Below the pieces are notes generated by a model. That model was not told the DNA's origin and did not search any database. It saw nothing but the letters and a program-made list of their open reading frames with translations. A program made the position numbers and the translations under genes. This document shows positions 21,908-34,100 of a stretch of DNA of 64,000 nucleotides, piece after piece. Source of the DNA: Sanguinoderma infundibulare (Eukaryota; Basidiomycota; Agaricomycetes; Polyporales; Polyporaceae); NCBI GenBank assembly GCA_032821775.1, contig JAVLRN010000009.1:1426001-1490000 (forward strand), written 5' to 3'. Every line of letters starts with the position of its first letter. Positions within the stretch are counted from its first letter, which is position 1.

Positions 21908-22911
21908 GGTGCTGGCGAGTGTCGGTTCGCGTCGGCGTCGGCGTTGGTGTCGAGCTCGTCGCTATTTTGAGTGTCTGGTCTGGTCGGATGCGCGCAAGAG
22001 AAAGCGTGACAGCCACCGTGACTGGTACTGTATAGCTCCGGCAACCACCGTCTATAAGAGCGCCTCCCAACTCGCAGCATCTGTGCTGCTCTAGCGTGGA
22101 CCTGTCTCACACTATATTCCTTCACGCTACCTGCTTCTCTATTACTTCGCATAGGAGTCTCCAGCAGCGGTTAACTATGGTCGTGCGAGCAAGGTTTTAT
22201 AACGTTGCGACTCGGACTAGGCGGCCTTTGGACACGTGTCGGAGCGGGTTTACGCTTCGTTAGGACGCGTTTGACGCGTCATATACGCGCCTTTTTGCAG
22301 GTATTGCCTCGGAGGTCGGGGACGGTGAGGTGAGTGGTCGGTGTCGATTCCTTTTGTAGTACATGTGTGATGTTCCATTTATATATTTGCTACTTCAGAG
22401 GGCCTAGCTCTATGAGACTACCTTTTCCACCAAGATCGCTGATTCTTTTTCTGACGTACCTTTTTTCACGGAAATGCTGACCACGCTGTTCCTCTACAGG
22501 TGACTAGGGTCTGGGATGTGTCATGTCAAGCCTTTGGCGAGATTCCGGGATTCCCTCGTATTACCGCAAATCCTCGCAGATCTAACTTTGTTGAGTTATG
22601 GAGGATGCGTGTTTGGCTTGGGTAAGCGACTCCTTTCTCTTGGTACGGCACACTAGTACCCGATGCATTTCGTTTGTAATGTAGATCCAGAAACTCTCTA
22701 TACACTCGATTCTTCGTCTCGCGGCACGAATTCGTCACTCCCTTGAAGTTGATTACGGTGGCCGATCTATTTCGACGCAGAACGCTATCCCATCCATCAC
22801 GTGTACATGGCTGCATCCATGCCATCGTGATAAGGACACGGTCTGATTTGCTTGAAACGACCATCTGCTCCAGCTCAGAGAGAAGTATATCAACGTTACA
22901 CAGGATTGAGC
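21908..22911. promoter_or_regulatory. Divergent region between RACK1 and the nucleoside hydrolase gene
   Basis: About 1 kb holding the RACK1 promoter and leader, a U24-like snoRNA on the plus strand, and the leader of the nucleoside hydrolase. A plausible intron lies at about 22329-22499 (GTGAGTGGTC to CTCTACAG) and encloses the snoRNA. No protein-coding exon is evident. Confidence 0.55.
22362..22446 (+). ncRNA. Second U24-like box C/D snoRNA
   Basis: Plus-strand box C UGAUGU (22368-22373) is followed by AUUUGCUACUUCAGAGGG (from 22384). Next come AUGAGAC, then CCACCAAGAUCG and box D CUGA (22439-22442). Both antisense elements match the RACK1-intron U24 exactly over TTTGCTACTTCAG and CACCAAGATC, while box-to-guide spacers differ. 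This is the pattern of a functional paralogue under selection. The terminal stem is weak. It lies in a putative intron, either of a noncoding host RNA or of the leader of the downstream nucleoside hydrolase gene. Confidence 0.8.
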
Positions 22912-25004
22912 ATGTCGCCGAGGAGGATCCCTGTCATTAGTAGGTGTCGTGCGAAGCTCCCCTGAAACAAACCTCATATTGACGTCGGGGCTGTTGCAGT
23001 CGATACAGACCCAGGGGTCGATGATACTCTAGCATTGTCCGTGATCTCCTTCCACTCAATGTGTCACATTATCTTCTGGCGTGACACCTGTTCCACAGAC
23101 TGCTTGCATTGGCCAGTCCCGAGATAGAGATTATAGCTATTATAATCTCTTTCGGTGTGTAGATCGATGCGCCCTAGCTGCTCCTCACTGACATGGCCTC
23201 TAGGGAACACAGATGCGCAATCATGCTAGTAAGTGAGACCGTTGGATAGATGGAGATGTGGCTAAGCCCTTCGTATCAGCGCCAACATCCTAAAGACATA
23301 CCAGGTTATCTCTAGGGAATTTGACCAATTCCCCCAGGATGCATCACGTTATGTCAACTTTTCTCAGAACAGGAAGACAATATTGGCCATCGGAGAAGAT
23401 GGCCCTTTAGAAGGGGAACTGCACAGCGCCCAATACTTTCACGGAAGGTTCGTACTCTACGCTTCAGTTCTCCGCAGTACCTCACTAGTTTCATGGCCCT
23501 AGGGATGGTCTGGGTGATATGACTGAACGACATCCCGATCTCAATGTCAATGATGAGCACCCATCCCAACATCCGCAGTTGGAACTGAGCACCAGGTCTG
23601 GCGCTGAGGTGGCGCTCGACCTGATCAAATCAGAACCTGAGCGAACGATCTCATACATCGCGCTTGGTCCCCTCACAAACTTGGCAAAGATACTGCGCCT
23701 TGACGGACAGGCCGTGCGGGACCGAATTGGACGTGTTGTCTGCATGGGCGGTGCCTTAGACGTCCCAGGAAACACCAACCCCGTAGCAGAATGTACGGAA
23801 GTCTATCTACACGGTCAAGATATTTCCCAGAGCTTACCGCGCTTTGCAGTCAATTTCTTCGCGGACCCATACGCCGTCAAGGAGCTCCTCACGCCGACCG
23901 AACCGGGGCATGGCCTGCCGCTGGACCGCTTCCTCCTACTCCCGCTCGACATCACGACCCCGCACGAGCTCGGCTTCCCTTACTACAAGGATGTGGTTGA
24001 CCCCGCGTTCGAGTCAACGGCATTCCCGTCACGGCCGGAAGGGAAGGCACCCGTCATGCATTTCACCAGCTCTTTCTTGGAACGGACTCGCGAAGTGATG
24101 GTCGAGTTTGGCAAGGACGCGATGGAACTGCACGACATCGCCGCGGTGTGGTGTGCCATCGAGAATCCCCCTGTCAAAGAGCAGCACCAAGATCCGCCAG
24201 CACTGCCCGTCTTGCGACAGGGATGGGACGCTGCCCGCAGAAAGTTCGAGGTCGAACGGTGAGTGTTGGAACTTGGAAGGCGCAGACACGGTTGATACAC
24301 GTGGTGTTCCCGATCCGAGTGCGCTGACCTTTACACCCGCCCTCTTCTCGGAACTGCCCCCCTCTATCTCTATCTTCCGTGGCTGGATCGCCGTCCGGCG
24401 TGTCGACGTCCACCCGCACGTCGCATCTAATTCTAATTCGGAACCTTTCGCGATTTGTCGCCACTCGCTGCGACTCCAACCCCCCACCGCAAACCTTCGC
24501 ATTTCCGCCTCGCGCGCGCTGCCCCCTCCGGCCTTCGTACGCCACCCACCGACATTGCCCCCCCCCCAAACCCAAACTTCCGAACCCGAAACCGAAACCC
24601 AAAAACCGACACAGCACAGGAGAGCTGACGCGCGGCATGCTCATCGTGGACCGGCGAGACGACGTCGGCGCCTACGGCCCAGGCGCGAACCGGGCAGAGG
24701 TCCAAGCAGAGCTCGACCGGCACCATTTCCAGCACTCTGGCGCATACGAGTCCACCGCGGTCCCCGCACAGGTTGAGGTCGAGGTCCCCCCGAAGATGCC
24801 ATCCAAGGGCACGAGTCATGGACATGGACAGGTAGGTGCCTGCCGGTTCCATAGATGCCTATCTGCCTATCGAGTAGTACTGGCACTGATACGCTCTGTG
24901 ATCCCGGACAGGTTCACGGAGGAGTTCCTTGTATTACGAGAACGCCTGGCTCCGCGGCGCTCGTCGCGCTGCTTCTCGAGCGGGTGTGGGGCGTGAGGCC
25001 GTGA
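22912..25004 (+). CDS. URH1: Inosine/uridine-preferring nucleoside hydrolase
   Basis: Hydrolyses ribonucleosides to base and ribose in purine/pyrimidine salvage. Exon 1 (22912-22939) plus exon 2 (from 23000) gives MSPRRIPVIIDTDPGVDD, the calcium-binding signature. Exons encoding LASPEIEIIAIIISFG, NTDAQSC and VISREFDQFPQD follow, then HGRDGLGDMTER. The large exon has IALGPLTNLAKIL, VCMGGALDVPGNTNPVAEC and the catalytic-histidine block LHDIAAVWCAIENPP. The join after KFEVER continues TGELTRGMLIVDRRDD, and the last exon ends LLERVWGVRP. The intron at about 24261-24616 is long and G-poor in its 3' half. Exact substrate preference is not readable. Confidence 0.9.
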
Positions 25005-25472
25005 TATCTGCGGGCTGGGCGAGGGGAAGGCTGGCGGAGGGCTTCTTGCCCTGCCGACGAGATCGGAGGCAATGTGCGTGCTCGCCGGGATGGGTTTTGA
25101 ATTAGATCGTTGCGCGCGCGCATCTGGAGGAACAGAACGCCAGCACTACCTATCTAATTTAATGAATAGGCGAGCGGTGCTGCAGGGTCACGGCTGGTAG
25201 GAACGCGCGGAGGTGCAAACATAGAAACCCAAATACATGCGAGCGTGCGCGCTGTGCGTGTGTATGTATCGTTCTTCCTCGGGCGGCGTGAGAATTTGAG
25301 AATCAAGAAATGTAGACAATAATCGTGCGTTTGTAGTAATACATTCGATCGCGAGTCATGGACGCACAATGCCAGCCAAATGAAGGTCTACTCGGTGTAT
25401 TCCTATGCATGACAGACCAGGGAAGCAAATATGCAAGAAAGCACAGATACGGCGTCGAGAACCGCATAACGA
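25005..25472. other. Convergent 3' flank
   Basis: About 470 nt between the stops of the nucleoside hydrolase and the MFS transporter. No gene is recognised. Confidence 0.4.
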
Positions 25473-27704
25473 CTAGACGGCCTCGACGAACTCCTGGCTT
25501 CCCTTCTTGTCGAGGTCGGAGTCCGACTCCTGCTTTGCAGGCTCCAGCTGCTCCCGCTTCTCCGCAATCTCGTCGATAGTGCGGAGGCGGAAGCCTCCTG
25601 TCCGTGCTTGCGAGATGACCATGCCGCTGTTGGACGGGGGAATCCACTGTCAGTCCGGACGTCCCAAACCCGACACAAAAGCGCAGAAGAATGCCACACG
25701 ACGTACATAGCGTACATGCCCATGATCGTGTAGCCCGCGAAGGGGATGCCGTACGCCCGAGCGGTGGAGATGTGGTCTGCGATGGCAGCGGCCATCGGGG
25801 GCCACCACGCGCCTCCTCCGACACCCTAGCCCGACACGGACATTGTCAGCCGTTAGACTCGACATGCTGGAAAACCCGATGGGCAAATGCGGCCGTACCA
25901 TGACAATCAGACCGGAACCGCGCTTCGTGTGTCTGCCCAGGTTCTTGGTACCGAGGGTGAAGATAACCTAATACACCGTGAGACGTCAGGGGCCGTTTAC
26001 GCTAGAAAGCATTCCGGGTGGACGACATACCGGGTAGCAGATCGATTCGAAGAAGAACAAAGCGAAGAGGCAGCCCACGCCGGACTTACCAGGGCCGAAC
26101 GTGACACCGAGGGAGAAGACCATGCAGGCGATCGAGTAGACGGACAGGAGTAACGCTGGGTCTATCCAGTTGAGGAGGACCACACCGACGAATCTGTTGG
26201 CATCATTTCAGTTACACTCACGCTTGGAACCCGAGCGATATTGCTCGGTTCCTGAAACAACCATGCACTCACCGGCCGACCGTGAACGTGATTTGGCAGT
26301 ACGAGAAGAGCTGGCTCGCAAACGACCTGTCGATACCAATTCCTTGGTCCGAAAGATAATTGACTGCCAGTGCGGCCACAGCAACCTGCGCGCCCACGTA
26401 TGACGTCTGCGCGGCCCATCCGAAAATGCAGTGGTACTGCTTGCGGAATGGTTCTTCGTCGGCCTTGAGGCCGGCGTCGTGCATCTCTTTCGCCAATGCA
26501 TCTCCCGAAATCTCAGGCAGGGTGCAGAAGCTATCAGAACGTGCCAGAACGACGTAAGTATACGTTAGGCTGCGCAAGTCGCCAAGGCACCCACTAAAAG
26601 AGGATGTTGAGGACCAATCCGAGTCCCGCAACCGCAAGGTACACCCTAACGTGAATGGTGAGCACTGCAGGCATCTGAGAAGAGGATGCAATAAAATGGC
26701 CTTACCACTGGACGGTGTCAAGGGATGTGGCGTTCTTCCCGAGGAAAAACCATCTGGAGGCAATCATGGGACCGGCGAACGACGCCACGCCCTGGAAACC
26801 CTGGCTGAAGTTTAGCCGTGCTGCGGCATACTTTGGGCTGCCCAGGATCGTGATGTACGAGTTTGCGGCAACCTCCAGCGAACACAGGCCGCAGCCTGGT
26901 GCTCTCCCATCAGTCTCGTGCTCGCCAACAGGGTTCGGCCGCACACTCACCGATGACGAAAGTGCAGCCCACGAACCCTCCATATTTCGCGAACTTTGCG
27001 GACGGCCAGAAGAAAATCGCGCCTGCGGTGCCGAACCATGGTCACGTTGTGAGCGATAGAAGCGACGGTGACGCGCCGCAGTGAGAAGATGTGCCATACC
27101 GAGGGAGTACAAGGAGAGGCCGAGATGGATCCCTTTCTAAAGACGCTGTCAGCCACACACTTCTGATAATCGCCCGTGCAATTTTCGTCGCAGACAAATT
27201 GCTCACCTTGTATCCATATCTCTCCATCTTCGCACGGCCGTCAATGTCAGTGTCTCTGGGCTGCCAGCAGACAAATTCGGTCACTCACGAAAACGCTGGC
27301 GAACGGCGCGAAGACGAGGTACGCGCCCTGCGGTCCCACGGAAGGCGACATCACCGTTGGTCAGACGGACGAGGAAGAGGAGATGGAGACGCACAAAATA
27401 CGCAAGTTGGAGGAGGGTGCTTTGGGTCTTGTCGATCCCGAAGACGGTTTGGAAGTGGGCATTGAGGACATCGAGGAGCTACGTCGGGGGTGCGAGAGCC
27501 CTAAGTCGCCGGCTCGTGTAGGAAGAATGGGGTGGACGTACGCCATATGCAAAGCCCCAAGTGAAGAACAGCGACGTCACCAATGCGAGTGCGTACGCCC
27601 ACTGTCTAAACGTGAGATCGTTCCCTGTCAAGTGCAACCTCAGCGAACGTGTTGGAAACATCGGGGAGGGTCTACAGACCAGTGATCCCAGTGGACGTCG
27701 CCAT
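25473..27704 (-). CDS. L-fucose permease-like MFS transporter
   Basis: Twelve-helix major facilitator of the fucose:proton symporter family, probably a plasma-membrane sugar importer. Starts MATSTGITG. The first helix is in FRQWAYALALVTSLFFTWGF, followed by LDVLNAHFQTVFGIDKTQST, LLQLAYF and CGLCSLEVAANSYITILG. Next comes KYAAARLNFSQGFQGVASFA, then LPEISGDALAKEMHDAG in the central loop. GWAAQTSYVGAQVAVAALAV, VGVGGGAWWPPMAAAI and AYGIPFAGYTIMGMYA follow. It ends in an acidic/basic tail KQESDSDLDKKGSQEFVEAV. About nine exons with short introns. Fucose itself is inferred from the family, and the true sugar could differ. Confidence 0.87.
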
Positions 27705-28424
27705 TGCGGCGAGACAGAGAGACGATGGGCGAAGCAGGGCAGGCACGATAGCGTTCGCGACTGCCTGAACTATATACCGGCAGGGAAGTGCGGGGCCCCA
27801 GGCCGTCCCTGCGCATAGATGAGGCTACCCCGCGTGATCTGCGATATTTGCTACAGGCTGAGGCGGGCCGGGGCAGAACCCCGCACTGACACGCGCATCG
27901 AACCCGTCCGGCTCGAGCTTGCGGTGATCACCAAAGTGACCATGTCAAAAACGTGCCATCGTGGGCAAGTGCCATTCAGAGTTTCTGCTTGGCACGTCGC
28001 CTTCTCTGTCGCCAGCAGTCTGGGTGGAGCTGGTGGGACGCCGTTAGGTGTTTTTTTGCATCGGGGAGTGAAGAGTAGGACAAACGGCTCACCGCTGCTC
28101 ACCCCGGACCCGTGCGGAAACAGGACATCTCTCCAGGGGCACGCCGGCTGTAACGTTGTCGCGCGAGGTTTTTTGGGTTCTGACCGAGACATCGTCGGCG
28201 GTAAACACTGGAAATACCTAAATTGGAGGAGGAGGATGGGCGCATGACCGTGAGTGTGACCTGGTGGCAGCGATGGGCGGCAAGCGCCACACGAGGCAAA
28301 ACTCAACAGCCGCTTCAAGCCATAGCGCTCCTTCCAGCCTTGCCCATTCAACGCTGATCACTGAGGATCATCCTTCTCTTCCTATTAGCCGTATTACCTC
28401 GTCAAAACGCTCAAGCGCATCCAC
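27705..28424. promoter_or_regulatory. Divergent region of the MFS transporter and unknown gene
   Basis: About 720 nt between divergent starts. No motif is confidently recognised. Confidence 0.35.
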
Positions 28425-29642
28425 ATGGACCCATCCCAGCCAATGGAACCTAACCTCGCACGTTTCCTGGCGGTCAGCAATCACATCTTTCAACTGTTGA
28501 AATTTGTCGTCACAGAGCTGATTGCATCTGTGCGTTTGCAGGAGCAGTACGGATCCGTCAAAGCCCACCATCCTGGTGAAGGCAGGCGCAAATGGCGGCT
28601 CAGGGTAGCGGAGGCATTTTGGAGCCTCCCACCCGAACAAAAGACGTCATACCTCGCTTTAGTGAGCGACCAATGCCGACCTATTCATCCGCAGAAGCGG
28701 GTTCTAAATCTCCATCTCTCCCAGATCAGTCAAAATCCGCCTTCTGCGGAAAGCGTCGAAGACGCCGACTTCAGCACCGACGACGATCCTCTCGACGACA
28801 TCTCCGACAACGCACCGGGGCTCGGGATCCTACTCCGCACGGACTACACCAACGAGGACGCCTGGCAGGTCTTCTACGCAAGGCTCCAGGACGCCGAAGC
28901 CGAACTCGCATCTGAGGCCTCGCCGGGGTCCCCCGACGAGAACATGGCACTGGCAGGGGCGAGCGAAGGACAAGGACCTTCGGCCGCCCAAGTCGCAGCA
29001 TCAACATCCTCGACCGATGCCGACGGAGACTCGGCGATGGACGAGGAAGACCCGGACCCAGACGAAGAGGGCACGGCGTCCCCGGTTTTCTTTGTCGTCA
29101 ATGCAGCATCGCCCGACGAACGCGCGCAGCTGACGGGCATCTCCAACTTGGCGGCGCTCCGGTTGCTCAACGACGTGGACGCTCGGCGCGCCCCCGCACC
29201 CCCTGCGGGCACGAAGCGCATCCGGCCCCAGAACCGGCTCGTCGACCACGACGGGTGGCAAGAGGTCTACGGCGGCAAGACGCTCTGGGTGTACGACGAC
29301 AAGTCGAACCAGGACCAGTGCGTCCGGCTGGTGAGCCAGCAGGGCGCTTCGATGTACGGCACGGCAACGTCAGTATTAGGCGGTTCTCCTTCTTTTCCAT
29401 CTTCCGCGTCCAACTGTTTTGTCTGATCATCCTGTCGACGCGCGCCCTGAATGCATTGCAACACCACCTCCGGCCGGCGCCCGTCCAGCGGGGATAGTTG
29501 GCGCGCTCGCGTCAGCCACATTTGCGAACTGCAAGTCAATTTGGCGACTGGCGCGATGACCATTGATTTTGGCGGCCTGGACCGCTGGGACTACCCGGAG
29601 AGAGCCCGGAACCTAGAAGAGGCGGTGAGGCCAGTGTCTTAA
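28425..29642 (+). CDS. Uncharacterised acidic protein
   Basis: Exon 1 runs from MDPSQPMEPNLARF to about 29368 (ASMYGTA). A GTCAGT-type intron and a short last exon follow (QVNLATGAMTIDFGGLDRWD to VRPVS). The N-terminal stretch KAHHPGEGRRKWRLRVAEAF with SLPPEQKTSYLAL faintly recalls an HMG-box helix pair. The middle is rich in Asp, Glu and Ser (DDDPLDDISDNAPG, DSAMDEEDPDPDEEG). Near the C-terminus, QNRLVDHDGWQEVYGGKTLW looks folded. I do not recognise the family. The uniform coding bias over 330 codons and the clean splice make it a real gene, but the function is unknown. Confidence 0.6.
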
Positions 29643-30200
29643 AGCATGCTACGCCAGGTACGAGTATGTATATCGGGTTACAGAAGCTAACTACAATGCA
29701 TCAGTATAGGAAGCGTCGGCGAAAGACCGACACTCCGTGTCTGTATTGTACAACGACATTTTGAATGGATGCGTGATAGTCCTGATTAACAATCATCGAA
29801 ATGGCGTATCATTCTCGTGTTCCTGCCACATAGACAATTCAAAGATGACAGTGACAGCGAAGGGATTTCGAAAGCAAGAAGATAGCACATAGCATGTCCG
29901 GGATGGCATGATGCCATCCTGGCGGGGATATCCTAATCGTGAGTACGTATGTTATACAGCGGTGATTAGGCGATACAACGTGGTAGACGGGGATAAAATA
30001 AGGTAGCACTGAATCGTTAGAGCGCAGTGTGGGTAAGTCCGACGAGAAAGGTCATATGCATACAACGTATCCTGGAGTCTGCGGACGGCAAAGAAAGACG
30101 CGGTTCAGCTACGGAACGCCACCTCGTGTTATCCCAAACCAAATGGGCCACCACGCACCATCATGGCTTCGTGGGCGCGAGCGTTAGGAGCCAAACTGAG
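29643..30200. other. Convergent 3' flank
   Basis: About 560 nt between the unknown gene and the bZIP gene, which converge. No feature is recognised. Confidence 0.4.
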
Positions 30201-31120
30201 TCATCGTGCGCCGGCCGGATGGGAAGAACCGCTGGTATCTTCCGGGCCCGACGAGGAAACAGACGTCGTGGATCTCACGTCAGACATGCGCTGGGCGAGC
30301 CGTGACCGGGAGCGGCCGTCGTCGTCTTCGTCCATGGATTCATCCTCATCCTCGTCCTCGTCTTCTTCGACGAGACCCCGGCAGTCGACGTAACCGCCGC
30401 AGCAGTCGGGGTCGTTCGGGCCAGGGAATCGCGGCGCGGGCTGGCTGGGCGCGGGGCCCATGACTGTGGTGGGAAGCGAGCGGTGGGGGTACACGGACGG
30501 GAGCGGCTCGCGATATGGCCGGCAGCGTTCCCGTTCGTGTTCCCGATCGCGGTCCGCGGAATGGTGGCGAATGGGCGGGGAGAGTGCTAGTGGCGGAAGC
30601 TCAATGGGTGGCGAGACGCTGAGCTTGTGCGTGTGCGGGGGCGCGACGGGCGACGGGGTGTAGGTCGGGGTCGCGAGGGTGATGGGGGTGCGGTTTACAT
30701 GGGGCGCTGGGCCGGCGCCGGCGGGACCTGGATAGAATGCGAGCTGCTGGAAGCGGGTAATGGAAGCGGCGGCGATGGTGAGGTGGTGCATGAGGTCGGA
30801 GGAGGCAGCGGCCTGGGAGGAGAGAAAGCGAGTGTGTCAGATAGAATGCTCGCGCGTCCGGGCTGAGGCGGCAAGAATGTAATGCATGCACGTACGACTT
30901 CAGGGCCGTATGGGGACTGCGCTTGCGGAGGTAATGCGGCCTTCAATTTCGCTTGGAGGGCGTCGAGCTCTTTGCGGAGGAGGACGTTCTCCTCCTCGGC
31001 TTTCTTTACGCGGATCTCGAGGTCGGCGAGGTACTGTGCCTTGCGTGCGCGATAATCTCGCTGCTGGAGAAGGGCGCGGGAGGGGGGTATGGTCATGTCC
31101 TTTCGACGTCCGCGGGTCAT
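30201..31120 (-). CDS. Atypical bZIP transcription factor
   Basis: Starts MTRGRRKDMTIPPSRALLQQ. The basic region is RDYRARKAQYLADLE and the leucine zipper/coiled coil is IRVKKAEEENVLLRKEL and on. Aligned to YAP-type bZIPs (FRERK equals YRARK), the normally invariant asparagine of the basic region is absent. An intron of about 85 nt follows YGPEV, and exon 2 resumes AAASSDLMHHLTIAA. The C-terminal half is Pro/His-rich with a cysteine motif DPDCCGGYVDCRG. An acidic run (EEDEDEDEDESMDEDDDG) from a GTC/CTC-rich repeat follows it. The cysteine motif could sense redox or metal state, as in Yap1/HapX-type factors, but this is inference. Confidence 0.78.
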
Positions 31121-34100
31121 GGTGCTGTGGGGAGATGGGCGAGGGACGGGGAGCTGGAGATTGCGGGGATGGGCAGGGGTCGGAGGGAGGAGACAGGGGA
31201 TTTGAAGGGGCTGGGGAGGCATGGAACTGTATTTGACTTGTGGCGCCGAGTGGACAAAGGAAATAATGTTTGGTTCCGTGTCCGAGTCTGCGTGAGCGCA
31301 GTTGCGACCTTGCCCCAGCCTCCATCATTCGACCGGCCATGCAGCGGCCATGGGCGCCGTTTTCGACCCTCCTTTGATTGCTGTGCCATTTTCTCCTCCT
31401 GATTACCGTCCCAGACAGGGCCTAATCACCTCGTAACCTTGCTGACCACTTCTCGCCATTGCGGCAATCTCGCTCGAGCTTGAATTTGACGACACGATCT
31501 GCACACCCGGTCTCACGCACCCTTCTCCCGCAGCGTCCTCTCGCCTGCGCGTGCTCTGCCAGAGATCATGATATTCGGGGTTATCCAAGTCGTGCATGCA
31601 CAAGAATGGGGCCACCTCCAGTCAGGCGTCTGGCGTATGTTTGGCAGACAGCGGCTTACGCCGCGGCTCGAGCTTCATCTGAAATATCGCCGGCGTATTT
31701 GATCACGCCGGTCAAATTGGATGCGGATTCCGGGCCTGGTCGGCAACTTGCCGCGCGACAGACCTCGTCCTGGTCCACCGTCCTGGTCTAATTACAGCCG
31801 CCAGAAGGCCGAATTCCTCCTCGTGCGACCTAACCGATGAGATCAGTTTCAAGCTTTCCTATGCTTCTTCTTTGTACCCGCGGCGCTCGGCGACGCCTCC
31901 TGCAATCTCCTCCGATACGACTCTAGCATCTATCTCCGGCCGCTCGAACGCCGGTCTGACACTCGGCAGCTGGAGCTCCCCCGGACTGTTGTTACCTGTA
32001 AGTGCCTCCGCGATACGCTCGAGCTCCTTGTGCTGTGTCTCCTCCGACCTGCCATCAATCCTATTAGATGAATTCGGCCGCCCGGCATATCCTTTCTGCT
32101 CCATATTCCATCTCCAATTTGACTTGAAGTCATGCATACACTGATCACTCGTTGCGCAGGTCCACCGGAATGTCTATTTTGACCGACGGAAACTACAGTC
32201 CTGACGGCGTCGCGTCACAGCGCTGATCGCTTGTCGTCCGTTGCACGTCCCTCGTCCAGGCCACCACCCACCTCTGACTGCACTAACTCATCTCCGACGA
32301 ACCCCGCCCAGAAAGCGCGCGGGTAGTAGTGTGGTGAGCCAATTTCTGATCGATCCTCGAATTCGCGCTTTTCTTTTGACTGCTGACCCATCTTTACGCG
32401 CCGTATTCAAATTGGCCCCGATGCGCTCAGGCCCAGTACGTCGGTGGCGCCTCGCTCACCTCCCCTTACGCCATCTCTACCGTCCTAGGATGGCTTGGTG
32501 CGCCATCGCTGTTAGTGGTACGTCCTACTCCTGTCAATCCTTCTATTTGGCAAGTCCACTTCATATTCCACGTACCTGGCAGTGACTGCGATCGGCTTGA
32601 GCGGTGTGTGAAGACATGTGCGAATATGTTATTACCTCCGGCAATGACATAGCCTATTGAGCAATGTGCTACCAGTATGTCATCGTTAAGATACGTGGGT
32701 AGCTCGCCGCTCAATCCTACTTTTCCTTCTCTTCCAGAAATCCCCGGATTAACCTCCGAGCACCGTACCGCTCAACGGCCTGGGATCCAATTAATCGCTT
32801 CCAGCGGCGGCCTGACACATTTGTCCTCGACGACCCATTAGTACCGCCTCTCTGTCTCTGCGCAGCGCCTTCTTTTACCCTGACTCCTGCTCTAGCTCGC
32901 TCCCAACGGGACCGACCACGAGGCTTGCAGCGTCTCGCTCTGCCACAATTCATGCAGAATTCCAGATACCCCAATCCTTGGTGAATGGAACCCTTTCGTG
33001 CATGACGGCATACGTACCTTCGGTGAGTGAGATATCCGGATTGTCATCTTCCGGTCATCGTCGTAATCCTCACGGTTTCAACCCAGTCACAAGATGACCC
33101 CTCTGTATTTCAAGCTGCACAGGTCGCACAATGACAGCACTGACGTTCCGGGACGGGCGCGCCCAAGCGTGAGCCCGAAAGCAGCTTCCAAGGAAGCACC
33201 TACTTACGCGTGCGGCACGTCGCCTCGGCTGATCACGCAACATTGCCGTACGTCTCACACGTTCTGCCCGCATGTATCTCAGTTCGCTACGCTCACCAAT
33301 TCGAAGTCGACTTCGGGAACAAAACGCGTAGCCAGGAACGTCGTCTTCAGACTTCGCGTCCATTCCCCGACGCAAAATGGTCTTCCGGCACAATTCCCTC
33401 TGACAACAGTCAAATCGGTTGACTGCTCGCCGTTCGCTGCACAATGTCGCATGTCGAGACGCGTGTTCCTTTTGAATGCACGTCCATGCGAGCCTACGAA
33501 GGGTCGTATCATGATGCCATAGCTCCGGCGGTAAGTGGGTTTATAGCCTTCGTGAACCGGCAGTCCGATCGAGGCCCCGACCGGCTGCGCCAAACGCTGG
33601 GGCAGGGAATCATTTTCCACTCTCGACCTTCGCACTACCGGACACATTTCAATCCTCGGACCGACCGACATTGCTTCTGTTCCTCGCCTTGAGTTCTTTC
33701 TGACAACCGACCGTAGGGCGTGCGGCGGAAGGGCGGCCGGTCCACATTCCCGCGTGTCGTCTCGCGCCGCGGCATCGTGGTACCATCCATAGTCAACTTA
33801 CCCACAACCTCGCAGCACGGTCATCTTCCGCGGCAGGACACGACCCACCGCACTTGCCGCGGACAAATTCACTGCGTCAGAAGATAGGCGGTCGCATCAT
33901 TGAATTGCGCATGTTCGGCTCCACGACGGACCGAGATGTGGTGGATCGAGGCCGCCATGAATCATCCCGCACGCCGTAAGTCAGCGCCCGCGTTTGCCGA
34001 TGCCCTCGCATTGCTGATCTTCGTGTTCCCTGAAAGCTCACGGCCCGTGTGGCATCCATAGAGTTGGCAGCATAAGCCGCTTGGCTTCCTCACGTCAGCG

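Noticed and set aside
24540..24610. Telomere-like interstitial repeat (AACCCGAAACCGAAACCC)
   Set aside because: The units are irregular and do not form a CCCTAA array; it is part of a C-rich intron.
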